Part shown: positions 7,144 through 15,179 of the stretch, in pieces
Position numbering within the stretch: the first letter of the stretch is position 1
How the letters are laid out: each line of letters opens with the position of its first letter
Source of the DNA: Paractinoplanes brasiliensis
Lineage (GTDB): Bacteria; Actinomycetota; Actinomycetes; Mycobacteriales; Micromonosporaceae
DNA: 64,000 bases
Direction: 5' to 3'
Assembly (NCBI RefSeq): GCF_004362215.1
Contig: NZ_SNWR01000002.1
Location: forward strand, 1,240,001-1,304,000
Translations under genes and position numbers: made by a program
Notes under the pieces: generated by a model
Database searches by the model: none
Seen by the model: only the letters and a program-made list of their open reading frames with translations
What the model was told of the DNA's origin: nothing

Positions 7144-7875
7144 ATGCCGAACGCCGCTGCCGAAGTGATCGCCGAGGGGAACCGCGACGACCTCGGCGCC
7201 GTCACCGCCGCCCTGGCCGCCGTCGCAGGCTCGCTGCGCGCGAACGCCGACGACAACCAGGTCAGCCCGGAGCATCTGCTGCAAGCCCTGGAGCTGCTGC
7301 GCTGGGCCCAGGCCGAGCTGACCGCCATCGAACCTGTCCTGATCACCGCGGCGCGGGCCGCGGGCGTCTCGTGGCAGAGCCTGGCGTCCGCGCTCGGTGT
7401 GGCCAGCCGTCAGGCCGCCGAACGCCGATACCTGCGCAGCGCCCTGACAACAGGAGACGGAGCCACCCGCGACGCCCGCGTCCAGGCCGAACGTGATCGC
7501 CGCGCCGGGCACCGCGCCGTCACCCGCTGGGCCAACGACAACACGGCAGACCTGCGACGGCTGGCCGGGCAGGTGGTGGCCCTGACCGACCTCACCGAGG
7601 CCGCCACTGAGCCGGTCGATCGGCTGCACGAGGCCCTCGGCGCCCCGGACGCCGCCGCCCTGCCCGGCCTGCTCGCCGACGCTCAGCCGCATCTGTCCCG
7701 GCATCCCGAGCTGTCGGCCCAGATCGACGCGGTCACCGAGCGCGCCGCTCAGGTGCGGCAGCGCCCGGCCCGCCACGATCCCCCACCCGGTCATGCCGGT
7801 AGCGCCGGCGAAACTTCCGGAATGTCCGGGCCGGCCGGCGCGACGCCGCGGCGGACCCCCACGATCAACAGGTAG
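7144..7875 (+). CDS. Probable HSP18-type transcriptional regulator of the divergent Hsp20 gene
   Basis: The start at 7144 (MPNAAAEVIAEG, 243 residues) follows a GAGAGG ribosome site; an upstream extension to 7024 would run through the operators. Residues about 55-100 form a helix-turn-helix of the type TAARAAGVSWQSLASALGVASRQAAERRYLR. The rest is helical, with Ala- and Arg-rich segments. The name follows the actinobacterial family called HSP18 transcriptional regulator, found beside Hsp20 genes. Its place opposite the Hsp20 gene across two RheA-type operators supports a repressor role. The last 85 nt overlap the 3' end of the convergent DUF4386 gene. Confidence 0.7.
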   Translation: MPNAAAEVIAEGNRDDLGAVTAALAAVAGSLRANADDNQVSPEHLLQALELLRWAQAELTAIEPVLITAARAAGVSWQSLASALGVASRQAAERRYLRSALTTGDGATRDARVQAERDRRAGHRAVTRWANDNTADLRRLAGQVVALTDLTEAATEPVDRLHEALGAPDAAALPGLLADAQPHLSRHPELSAQIDAVTERAAQVRQRPARHDPPPGHAGSAGETSGMSGPAGATPRRTPTINR

Positions 7876-8480
7876 CCGATGATCCAGAACTCCCCCACCG
7901 TGGCCGGGAGGACCAGCAACTCGGCAACCAGCCCCGCGTCCGGCAGGGCGTACTGCGAGAAGGCGCTCAGCACATATCCCACGCCGCCGCCGATCAGGAT
8001 CGAGCCGAGCGGCCGCGGCATCAGCCCGGAGCGCAGCACGCACCACCCCATCGGGATCAGCCACAGCCCGAAGAACACCGAACCCACCCCCCACAGGTGG
8101 TCACCGGCCAGATAGAGCGTCTGCACGAGGGCGGCCGGATCCCCGTACGGGCGTTCGGCCACCGACAGCGCGGTCGCCGACAGGGCCGCGCTGACCATGA
8201 GCGCGAACGCGTTGGCCAGCCCGAACGCGGCGATGGCCCAGGCGGCGGGGCGGCGGAAGAGCCGGGCGAACCAGACGGCCGCGAGGGCCTGGGTCAGCAC
8301 GGCGAACAGTTCGAACACGATGCCCGCCCGGGCCAGCGCGGGATCGGCGACCAGGTTGGCCAGCGTCGCGGACGGGTCGGCCGGGTCGAACAGCCGCGGG
8401 CGGACGAGCAGGAAGCCGACCCCGCCGCCGAGGGCGAGCCCGAGATAGAGGAGCCCGGTGACACGGGCCGTACGGATCAT
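7791..8480 (-). CDS. DUF4386 integral membrane protein
   Basis: A 229-residue protein with about six hydrophobic helices, among them VTGLLYLGLALGGGVGFLLV, IVFELFAVLTQALAAVWF and LWGVGSVFFGLWLIPMGWCV. The arrangement and the conserved WGVG...GLWLIPMG stretch fit DUF4386, a family of unknown function often encoded beside a TetR regulator. It is divergent from the TetR gene at 8544 and shares its 63-bp intergenic region, which carries two palindromes; it is the probable target of that repressor. Confidence 0.8.
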   Translation of the reverse strand: MIRTARVTGLLYLGLALGGGVGFLLVRPRLFDPADPSATLANLVADPALARAGIVFELFAVLTQALAAVWFARLFRRPAAWAIAAFGLANAFALMVSAALSATALSVAERPYGDPAALVQTLYLAGDHLWGVGSVFFGLWLIPMGWCVLRSGLMPRPLGSILIGGGVGYVLSAFSQYALPDAGLVAELLVLPATVGEFWIIGYLLIVGVRRGVAPAGPDIPEVSPALPA

Positions 8481-8502
8481 GACTGCCTCCCGAAACGATC
8501 TG

Positions 8503-8517
8503 CCTTACGTTGTAAGG
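8503..8517. promoter_or_regulatory. TetR-type operator, copy 1
   Basis: CCTTAC-GTT-GTAAGG is a perfect palindrome with 6-bp arms, located between the divergent DUF4386 and TetR genes. Confidence 0.7.
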
Positions 8518-8521
8518 TTCA

Positions 8522-8536
8522 CCATACGTTGTAAGG
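8522..8536. promoter_or_regulatory. TetR-type operator, copy 2 (one imperfect half)
   Basis: CCATACGTTGTAAGG repeats the first palindrome with one changed base in the left arm. It is centred 19 bp from copy 1 and ends only 7 bases before the TetR start codon, so bound repressor would also cover the ribosome-binding region. Confidence 0.65.
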
Positions 8537-8543
8537 TCAAGCC

Positions 8544-9209
8544 GTGGTGACCAGGACTCCGCTGACCCGGGAACGCGTGCTCGAGGCGGCGGTCGCGCTG
8601 GCCGACAGGGACGGGCTGGCCGCCCTCACCATGCGCGGTCTCGCGGCCGGCCTGGGTGTCGAGGCGATGTCGCTCTACCACCACCTGCCGGGCAAGCAGG
8701 CCCTGCTCGACGGCGTCGTGGAGTGCCTGCTGGGCGAGGTGACGGCAGCGGTGGCGCATGAGCACGCCGGCGACTGGCGCACCCAGCTGCGCCGGCAGTT
8801 CCTCACCGCTCGCCGCGTCATGCTGCGCCACCCGTGGGCGCCGGGGCTCATCGCCTCACGGACGTCCGTGCCACCGACTGTTTTCGCCTACTACGACGGC
8901 ATCCTGGCCACGCTGGTCGGCGCCGGCTTCACCTACCACCTGGCGCACCGGGCGCTGCACGCGTTCGGGAGCATGCCGCTCGGCTTCGCCCAGGAGGTGT
9001 TCGCGCCGGGCGGCGACTTCGAACCGGAGGCCTCCGAGGCCGAGCTGGCGGCCATGGCCGAGGCGCTGCCCCATGTCACCGCGATGGTGGCGTCCGAGAT
9101 CCACGACGCCGGCGACCCCACGCTGGGCTGGTGCGACAGCCAGGCCGAGTTCGAGTTCACGCTCGACCTGCTGCTCAACGGGCTCGAGGACCTGCGCCGC
9201 CAAGGCTGA
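8544..9209 (+). CDS. TetR/AcrR-family transcriptional regulator
   Basis: A 221-residue regulator starting at a GTG (8544; a second GTG follows at 8547). The N-terminal helix-turn-helix is clear: TRERVLEAAVALADRDGLAALTMRGLAAGLGVEAMSLYHHLPGKQALLDGV. The C-terminal part (TTLRR-type, FEFTLDLLLNGLEDLRR) resembles the TetR_C class-1 ligand domain. It is divergent from the DUF4386 gene and probably represses both itself and that gene through the palindromes at 8503 and 8522. Its stop codon abuts that of the convergent GGDEF gene; the two stops together form TGATCA. Confidence 0.9.
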   Translation: MVTRTPLTRERVLEAAVALADRDGLAALTMRGLAAGLGVEAMSLYHHLPGKQALLDGVVECLLGEVTAAVAHEHAGDWRTQLRRQFLTARRVMLRHPWAPGLIASRTSVPPTVFAYYDGILATLVGAGFTYHLAHRALHAFGSMPLGFAQEVFAPGGDFEPEASEAELAAMAEALPHVTAMVASEIHDAGDPTLGWCDSQAEFEFTLDLLLNGLEDLRRQG

Positions 9210-10307
9210 TCAGGCGACCCAGGGGCGCTTGGCCCGGTGCCGCTGCTTGCTGCGGTACATGTCGGCGTCGGCCGCAGCGGCCAGCTGGGCGAAATCGCTG
9301 CCGCTCTCCCCGTACGCGTGACCGATGCTCGCGCCCACCTTGCACGGCCCGTCGCGCGTCTCGATCGGCTCGCTGAGCGCCTGATGGATCCGCTCGGCCG
9401 TGTCGCGCAACACCGGCTCCACATCGCTGCCCGCGACCACGACGACGAACTCGTCCCCACCGGCCCGGGCCAAAAGATCTTCCCCCCGTACGAGGGCGGA
9501 CATGCGCTCGGCCACCGCGCGCAGCACCTCGTCGCCCGCGTCGTGCCCGCCCGCGTCGTTGACGGCCTTGAAGTCGTCGAGGTCGATCACCATCACGCCG
9601 ACCTCGCCGCCGGCACGCCCGGCCAGCTCCTCGGTGAAGGCCCGCAGCATCGCCCGGTTGGCCAGGCCGGTGAGCGGGTCGTGGGTGGCCGCGTGGGCCA
9701 GCCGGGCCCGGCTCTCGGCCAGCTCGTGGTGCAGGCGAGCGTGGTGCACGGCGATCGAGGCGTGCTGGGCGAAGAGCTCGAGCATCTCGCGCTGCACCGG
9801 GCCGGGCCGCCGCCCGTCGAGGGGCAGGTCGACGCTGAGCACGCCGGCCAGCTCACCGGTCGGGGCGGTCAGCGGCGCGAGCAGCATGTCGTCGGGGTGC
9901 CAGCCGTCGGGTGTCTCGGGCATCGGGAGCGTGTCCGAGGTCCACGTGATCATCGACTCGGGGATGGTGTTGCCGGCGCCGATGAAATACAGCGAGCCCC
10001 ACCGCTCGGCCTTGCCGAACAGCTCGTCCCAGATGGCCAGGGTCGTGCGGGTGCCGAGCAGCGAACGCCGGATCTCGTCGGTGCCGTCCGCCGAGACCAC
10101 CATGAAGTCGCCGCCGGGCTGCACCACGTTGATGACCGCGACCTCGAAGCCGGACGCCCTGGTGACACCGTGGACCACCGCGTCCATCGTCGCCGTGAGG
10201 TCGAGGCTGGCGTGCACCGCCCGGCTGACCTCCTGGAGGGTGCGGAGCCCGTCGAGCTGCGCGAGGGCGTCGGACAACCGCGACGACAGATCCTCGATGC
10301 TGGTCAA
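9210..10307 (-). CDS. GAF-GGDEF diguanylate cyclase
   Basis: The protein makes cyclic di-GMP. It has a short coiled segment (SIEDLSSRLSDALAQLDGLRTLQEVSRAVHASLD), a GAF domain of about 140 residues, and a GGDEF domain with the intact active-site sequence RAGGDEFVVVVAG. The inhibitory site RxxD is present as RGED five residues before GGDEF, so product feedback is expected. No transmembrane segment is seen, so it is cytoplasmic. The start is placed at a TTG (10307) with GGGGAGG just upstream, giving 365 residues; the same frame stays open to 10421, but that extension is Arg/Gly-rich and unlike the domain. It is convergent with the TetR gene. Confidence 0.88.
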   Translation of the reverse strand: MTSIEDLSSRLSDALAQLDGLRTLQEVSRAVHASLDLTATMDAVVHGVTRASGFEVAVINVVQPGGDFMVVSADGTDEIRRSLLGTRTTLAIWDELFGKAERWGSLYFIGAGNTIPESMITWTSDTLPMPETPDGWHPDDMLLAPLTAPTGELAGVLSVDLPLDGRRPGPVQREMLELFAQHASIAVHHARLHHELAESRARLAHAATHDPLTGLANRAMLRAFTEELAGRAGGEVGVMVIDLDDFKAVNDAGGHDAGDEVLRAVAERMSALVRGEDLLARAGGDEFVVVVAGSDVEPVLRDTAERIHQALSEPIETRDGPCKVGASIGHAYGESGSDFAQLAAAADADMYRSKQRHRAKRPWVA

Positions 10308-10462
10308 CCCGCCTCCCCAGCGGCCGCGGCATCCGTGCCACGCGCCTGAAGACCGGATCTTATCCAGTTCGCGGGCGCCCGTGTCGGCGTACGGGGATCG
10401 GTTCTGACTGTCGCTCGTCACAGACAGTGGAAAGGCGGCGCGCGGCGTGCTTGGGTTTCACC

Positions 10463-12355
10463 GTGAGTGAAGCCACCGAGCTGAGCGACACGACCTCCAC
10501 GACCCGGTGGAGGCCCAGGGTCACCACGCCCCTGCGCGACTTCCTGAACACCGAGGCGGGCAGCGCCGGGGTGCTGGTCGCCGCCATCGTCGCCGCGCTG
10601 ATCTGGGCGAACGTGGCCGGCTCGAGCTACGAGCGGTTCTGGGAGACCCCGCTGAGCTTCCGGTTCGGCGGCGCCGGCCTCGAGCTGGGCCTGCGCGAGT
10701 GGGTCAACAGCGGCCTGATGACGTTGTTCTTCCTGGTCGTGGGGCTGGAGGCACGGCGCGAGTTCGACCTGGGCGACCTGCGCGACCGGCGGCGGTTCGT
10801 GCTGCCCGCGCTGGCCGGCATCGTCGGGATGACCCTGCCGATCGGCATCTACCTCGCCTTCACCGCGGGCGGGCCGGGCGCGGCGGGCTGGGGCGCGGCC
10901 ATGTCGACCGACACCGCGCTGGCGCTGGGCCTGCTGGCGCTGGTCGGCCGCAACGTGCCCGCGCCGGCTCGGTTGTTCCTGGTCACCGTCTCGGTGGTGG
11001 ACGACGTGGTGGCCCTCGTCGTGATCGGGGCCGCCTACTCGGAGCAGTTCCGCCTGACCCCGCTGCTGCTCGCGGTCGCGGTGTTCGCGCTGACCCTCGT
11101 CATGATCCGCGCCGGTGTCCGCGGCGGCGTCGTCTACGTGCCGTTCTTCCTGGTCGTCTGGGTGGCCACGCTGGAGAGCGGCATCGACCCGGTGGTGTCC
11201 GGACTGGCGATCGGCCTGGCCGCGGCCGCGTACACCCCGCCCCGCGGCGAGCTCGAGCGGGCCAGCGATCTGTTCCGCTCGTTCCGCGAGCAGCCGACAC
11301 CGGAACTGGCCAGGTTCGCCCGGATCGGCCTGGCGCGGTCGCTGTCACCCAACGACAGGCTGACCCGCACGTGGTCGGGCGTGTCGAGCTACCTGATCGT
11401 TCCCCTGTTCGGCTTGGCCAACGCGGGCATCGAGATCCACGGCGACTTCCTGGGCGAGGCGATCACGTCCCCGGTCACCGTCGGCATCCTTCTCGCGTAC
11501 GTGGTGGGCAAGCCGGTCGCCATCACGGGCGTGTCCGCGCTGGTGACGTGGGTCAGTCGCGGCCGTGTCCGCCCCGCCGCGGGCTGGGCCTCGGTGCTCG
11601 GCACGGGAACGATCGCCGGCATGGGGTTCACGGTCTCGTTCCTGATCGCCAACCTGGCGCTGGACGACCCGGAACTGTCCGAGGCGAAGCTGGGCCTGCT
11701 GCTCGGCATTGTCGTCTCGTCGCTGCTCACCTGGGCCGTCTTCTTCGGCACGAGCCGCCTGCCCAAGCCCCGCAAGGCGGTGGCGCTGCTGGGCGACGTC
11801 GACGAGCTGACCGACCTGATCCCCGACGTCGACCCCGGCCGCGACCACGTCCGTGGCCCCGACGAGGCGTCGGTGACCCTGGTCGAGTACGGCGACTTCC
11901 AGTGCCCGTACTGCGGCCGGGCCGAGCCTGTGGTGCGCGAGCTGCTCACCGACGACGACCTGCGCTACGTGTGGCGGCACCTGCCCCTGACCGACGTGCA
12001 CCCGCAGGCGCAGTTGGCCGCGCAGGCCGCCGAGGCCGCCGGGCTGCAGGGCAGGTTCTGGGAGATGCACGACCTGCTGATCAGCCGGCAGGAGCATCTG
12101 CGCATCGCCGACCTGATCGGGTACGCCGGCGAGCTCGGCCTCGACCAGGACCGCTTCCACGACGACATGATGCAGCCGGCCTGCACCGAGCACATCACCG
12201 CCGACCTGGAGTCGGCGGACCTGAGCGGCGTCTCCGGCACCCCCACGTTCTTCATCAACGGCCGCCGCCACTACGGGGCGTACGACGTGGCCACCCTGCA
12301 GGAGGCGATCCGGCTGGCCCGGGTGCGCGCGAGGATCGCCGCCAAGCGCCGCTGA
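10463..12355 (+). CDS. nhaA: Na+/H+ antiporter NhaA fused to a DsbA-like thioredoxin domain
   Basis: Residues 1-430 are an NhaA antiporter with about eleven membrane helices. Visible family signatures include LMTLFFLVVGLEARREF, MSTDTALALGLLALVG with the conserved aspartates, and SVVDDVVALVVI. Residues about 455-630 are a DsbA/thioredoxin-like domain with the active-site CPYC (near residue 480, in YGDFQCPYCGRAEP) and a cis-proline segment GTPTFFINGRRHYG. NhaA exchanges sodium for protons at the membrane; the extra domain suggests thiol oxidoreduction or redox control. Such fusions are known in actinobacteria. The start is either GTG 10463 or GTG 10427; neither has a convincing ribosome site. 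Confidence 0.93.
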   Translation: MSEATELSDTTSTTRWRPRVTTPLRDFLNTEAGSAGVLVAAIVAALIWANVAGSSYERFWETPLSFRFGGAGLELGLREWVNSGLMTLFFLVVGLEARREFDLGDLRDRRRFVLPALAGIVGMTLPIGIYLAFTAGGPGAAGWGAAMSTDTALALGLLALVGRNVPAPARLFLVTVSVVDDVVALVVIGAAYSEQFRLTPLLLAVAVFALTLVMIRAGVRGGVVYVPFFLVVWVATLESGIDPVVSGLAIGLAAAAYTPPRGELERASDLFRSFREQPTPELARFARIGLARSLSPNDRLTRTWSGVSSYLIVPLFGLANAGIEIHGDFLGEAITSPVTVGILLAYVVGKPVAITGVSALVTWVSRGRVRPAAGWASVLGTGTIAGMGFTVSFLIANLALDDPELSEAKLGLLLGIVVSSLLTWAVFFGTSRLPKPRKAVALLGDVDELTDLIPDVDPGRDHVRGPDEASVTLVEYGDFQCPYCGRAEPVVRELLTDDDLRYVWRHLPLTDVHPQAQLAAQAAEAAGLQGRFWEMHDLLISRQEHLRIADLIGYAGELGLDQDRFHDDMMQPACTEHITADLESADLSGVSGTPTFFINGRRHYGAYDVATLQEAIRLARVRARIAAKRR

Positions 12356-12645
12356 GCTACCCGCGCGGCACGCCCGTCGCCGATCACGTTTTCTCCGGAC
12401 CGACGACGGCATCGGCGATACCTGTTCGGCGGATGGCATTCCGGCTCCGCGAATGCAATGAGAATGCGCGCGAGCTGTCGCAAACAAGACCCTGCGATTC
12501 GTCAGCAACGAGGTTCTGGTGATCATGTGAATTGCTGTTGTAGGGTCCGGCTACTGCTGACGCAGATCACATTCGCCGCGCTTTCCGCCGGCCCGTTCCT
12601 GTTATCGGTGAACACCTGATTCGTACGCGATCGTGGGGTGACGGC
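12356..12645. other. Intergenic region upstream of the three-gene ATPase unit
   Basis: About 290 bases without a convincing gene. The stretch around 12500-12560 is clearly AT-richer than its surroundings and includes TTCTGGTGATCATGTGAATTG, so it probably carries the promoter of the unit starting at 12646. No perfect palindrome longer than a few bases was found. Confidence 0.4.
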
Positions 12646-14544
12646 GTGCTGACCCGCATCGGAACACTCGGGCCGGGCGGCGGCGCACAGCCCCTCGACC
12701 GCGTCCGCGTCGACGACGCAATGCCCCGTGACCTGGGCATTCACAACGCGATCACCGCTTCGGACGCGGACGACGACCTGCCGGCGTACGTGGAAAGGGA
12801 CTTCGACTTCAAACTGCGGGCCGCATTGACCCCGAACGCCGGCCGCGGCCCCTTCGTGGTGATGCTCGGCTCGTCCTCGACCGGCAAGACCCGATCCTTG
12901 TACGAGGCGGTCCGCGAGATTTATCCGGACTGGTGGCTGATCCAGCCGCCGCACGCCGAATATCTGCTCGAACTCAAGAATGATCCGCCCGGCCGGACGG
13001 TCTTTTGGCTCGACGAGTTGCAGCAATACCTGAGCGGCCGCTCCCCGCTGACCAACGAATGCGTCCGCAGCCTGCTGCGCCACGGCAACGTCGTGGTCGG
13101 CACGGTCTGGCCCGACCAGCTCGGCGCCCTGACATCGGCCTCGCCGGAGATTCATCGGCTGATGAGGACGGCGATCCAGATCAGCGTGCCGGGCCGGCTG
13201 TCGACCGCCGAGCTGAACCAGGCCCGCGGCGTGGCCGAGCGGGACAGCCGGATCCGGCAGGCCCTCGACACCCAGGACGCGGGGCTGACCCAGGCCTTGG
13301 CCGGCGGGCCGGCTCTCGTCATGGCGTGGGAGCAACCGGCCAACCCGTACGCGAAAGCGATCATCACCGCCGCCGCCGACAGCCATCGCCTCGGCGTGCA
13401 CGCGCCGCTCGGTGAGGAGCTTCTGGCCGAGGCGATGTACGGCTACCTGCGGCCGGCCCAGCGGGTGCAGACAACCGAGGTGTGGCTCGAGCAGGCGCGG
13501 CCGCACGCGACCCGCCCCCTGTACGGCGACGTCTCCGCGCTGTCCCCGGTCGACGGCGGGAAGCCGGGCAGCCTCGCCGGTTACGTCGTCGCCGACTATC
13601 TCGCCCAGCATCTGCGCAAGGTCCGGCGCACCGAGCCGGTGCCCCACGAGGCCTGGCGCGCCTTCGTCGAGGGGGTCGACCGCCCGTCCGACCTGCGCCG
13701 GCTGGCCGACGCCGCGATGAGCCGGATGCGGTACTGCTACGCCGAGCCCGCGCTGCGGCGGCTGGCCACGGCCCACGACGACACGGTGGCGGCGGGCGAG
13801 CTGTCCGACCTGCTGATCCGGCAGGGCCGGTTCGAGCGCGCGACCGAGGTCCTGCGCCGCCGGCTCGACGACGACCCCCGCGACCGCGCGATCGGCCGGC
13901 GGCTCGCCCGCGCGCAGGAGCTGTGGGACAGGGTCGAGCGACTGCAGCCCCGAGCCGACGCCGGGGACCGGTCGGCCCGCGGCCGGATAGCCGAGATCCT
14001 GATCGACGGCGGCCTCAGCGACGACCTGCGGACGCGCGAACGCGACGGCGACCTGACCGCGGCCGAACGCCTGGTCGAGCTGCTCGTCGACCGGGGCTGC
14101 CTGACCGAGATCCGGGAGCGGGCCGACCAGGGCCAGGTCGTCGCGGCCGAGGCGCTGGCCGACCTCTACGTCGCCTGGGGCGAGGCCGACCTGCTGCGCG
14201 AACGGGCCGAGAAGGGCGATCGCACGGCCGAGCGACGACTTTCGCGGATGCCCTCGGCCAGGGCCCGGCAGGCGAGCGCGGCCGTCCAGATGGAGGAGCT
14301 GAGCGCCGCGGTCGAGGAGGGCAAGCCGGAGGCCGCGGTGCAGCTGTCGGCTCTGCTGTTCGACCTGCGCGACATGGACAGGCTCACCGCCGAGCTCGAC
14401 GCGGGCACCGAGGGCGCGGCCGAGCGTTTCCTGGCCCTGCACACCGCGACCGGCACACCGCCCGAGCACACGGCCCGGCTGCGAGCCTTCGGCCTCAACG
14501 CCGACGGGTCACAACTCCTCGACCACGATTCCTTCCCGCTGTGA
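12646..14544 (+). CDS. STAND-type P-loop ATPase with C-terminal TPR/Sel1-like helical repeats
   Basis: This 632-residue protein starts at a GTG (12646). An N-terminal segment (LGIHNAITASDADDDLPAYVERDFD) precedes the P-loop: Walker A GSSSTGKTRS near residues 73-82 and Walker B VFWLDELQQYL near residue 125. A helical bundle follows to about residue 370. The C-terminal 260 residues are helical repeats in which each unit reads like ARLVELLVDRGCLTEIRERADQGQVVAAEAL, resembling TPR/Sel1-type repeats. Actinobacterial proteins with this N-terminus are annotated as ATP-binding or TPR proteins. Signal-transducing NTPases of this kind usually act as switches. No effector domain is visible. It is followed after 23 nt by the small winged-helix gene and by the dual ATPase gene, so the three form a unit. 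Confidence 0.75.
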   Translation: MLTRIGTLGPGGGAQPLDRVRVDDAMPRDLGIHNAITASDADDDLPAYVERDFDFKLRAALTPNAGRGPFVVMLGSSSTGKTRSLYEAVREIYPDWWLIQPPHAEYLLELKNDPPGRTVFWLDELQQYLSGRSPLTNECVRSLLRHGNVVVGTVWPDQLGALTSASPEIHRLMRTAIQISVPGRLSTAELNQARGVAERDSRIRQALDTQDAGLTQALAGGPALVMAWEQPANPYAKAIITAAADSHRLGVHAPLGEELLAEAMYGYLRPAQRVQTTEVWLEQARPHATRPLYGDVSALSPVDGGKPGSLAGYVVADYLAQHLRKVRRTEPVPHEAWRAFVEGVDRPSDLRRLADAAMSRMRYCYAEPALRRLATAHDDTVAAGELSDLLIRQGRFERATEVLRRRLDDDPRDRAIGRRLARAQELWDRVERLQPRADAGDRSARGRIAEILIDGGLSDDLRTRERDGDLTAAERLVELLVDRGCLTEIRERADQGQVVAAEALADLYVAWGEADLLRERAEKGDRTAERRLSRMPSARARQASAAVQMEELSAAVEEGKPEAAVQLSALLFDLRDMDRLTAELDAGTEGAAERFLALHTATGTPPEHTARLRAFGLNADGSQLLDHDSFPL

Positions 14545-14567
14545 CCTCTGGTGAAAGGGCCCCTTTG

Positions 14568-15179
14568 ATGTCGGACGACCTGACCCCCTCGGACTACGCG
14601 ATCCTGCTGCTGCTCGGCCACGAGAACCGGGAGATCTCCAACACCGAGCTGCACGACACGTACGGGTTCCGGCTCACCGGATCGCTGTACGCCAAGCTGA
14701 ACGGCTCGGAATACGTCATCTCGAACACGCAGCGCCGCCCGTACCGGCACCGCCTCTCGGCGAAGGGCGCCGCCGTGCTGGCCCGGCCGCTCGCGATCGA
14801 CGAGGAACAGGCCGACGCCACCGAGAAGCGCACGTTCCGCGAGCGGGTGCTGTGGGCCGCGCTGCGGGCGGTGCACCAGCCGCGGGCCGTCGAACAACCG
14901 CCCGCCCCCGACACGCGCAGCCTCGACAAGCGGGTCCGCGACGCCTACGCCGAGGTGGCCGACGGTCCCGGCGACTGGGTCGACCTCACCGCGATCCGTC
15001 CCCTGCTTCCCGATGTCGCCAAGTCCGAGCTCGACGTGGTGCTGGAGAAGATGCTCGACGCGCCCGACGTGCGGCTGGACCCCGAGGTGCACCGGCACCG
15101 GCTCGACCGGGCGGCGAAGGAGGCGGCCGTCCGCATCGGCGGTGAGGACAGGCACAAGTTGGCGATCGGGATGCGATGA
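14568..15179 (+). CDS. Small winged-helix-like protein of the ATPase unit, unknown function
   Basis: A 203-residue protein with its start at ATG 14568, preceded by GTGAAAGGG. The N-terminal 70 residues (TPSDYAILLLLGHENREISNTELHDTYG, then LTGSLYAKLNGSEYVIS and RHRLSAKGAAVL) have the helix-helix-wing pattern of winged-helix DNA-binding proteins of the PadR or MarR type. The C-terminal half (DLTAIRPLLPDVAKSELDVVLEKML) looks like a second, similar helical/winged unit. The stop overlaps the start of the next gene by ATGA, which implies co-translation with the dual ATPase. It could be the regulator or DNA-contacting adaptor of the unit. No known family name can be given with certainty. Confidence 0.7.
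   Translation: MSDDLTPSDYAILLLLGHENREISNTELHDTYGFRLTGSLYAKLNGSEYVISNTQRRPYRHRLSAKGAAVLARPLAIDEEQADATEKRTFRERVLWAALRAVHQPRAVEQPPAPDTRSLDKRVRDAYAEVADGPGDWVDLTAIRPLLPDVAKSELDVVLEKMLDAPDVRLDPEVHRHRLDRAAKEAAVRIGGEDRHKLAIGMR

Noticed and set aside
12523..14469. Long minus-strand open frame opposite the STAND ATPase gene
   Set aside because: The plus-strand frame has Walker A and B motifs; the minus frame has no motif and an atypical composition.
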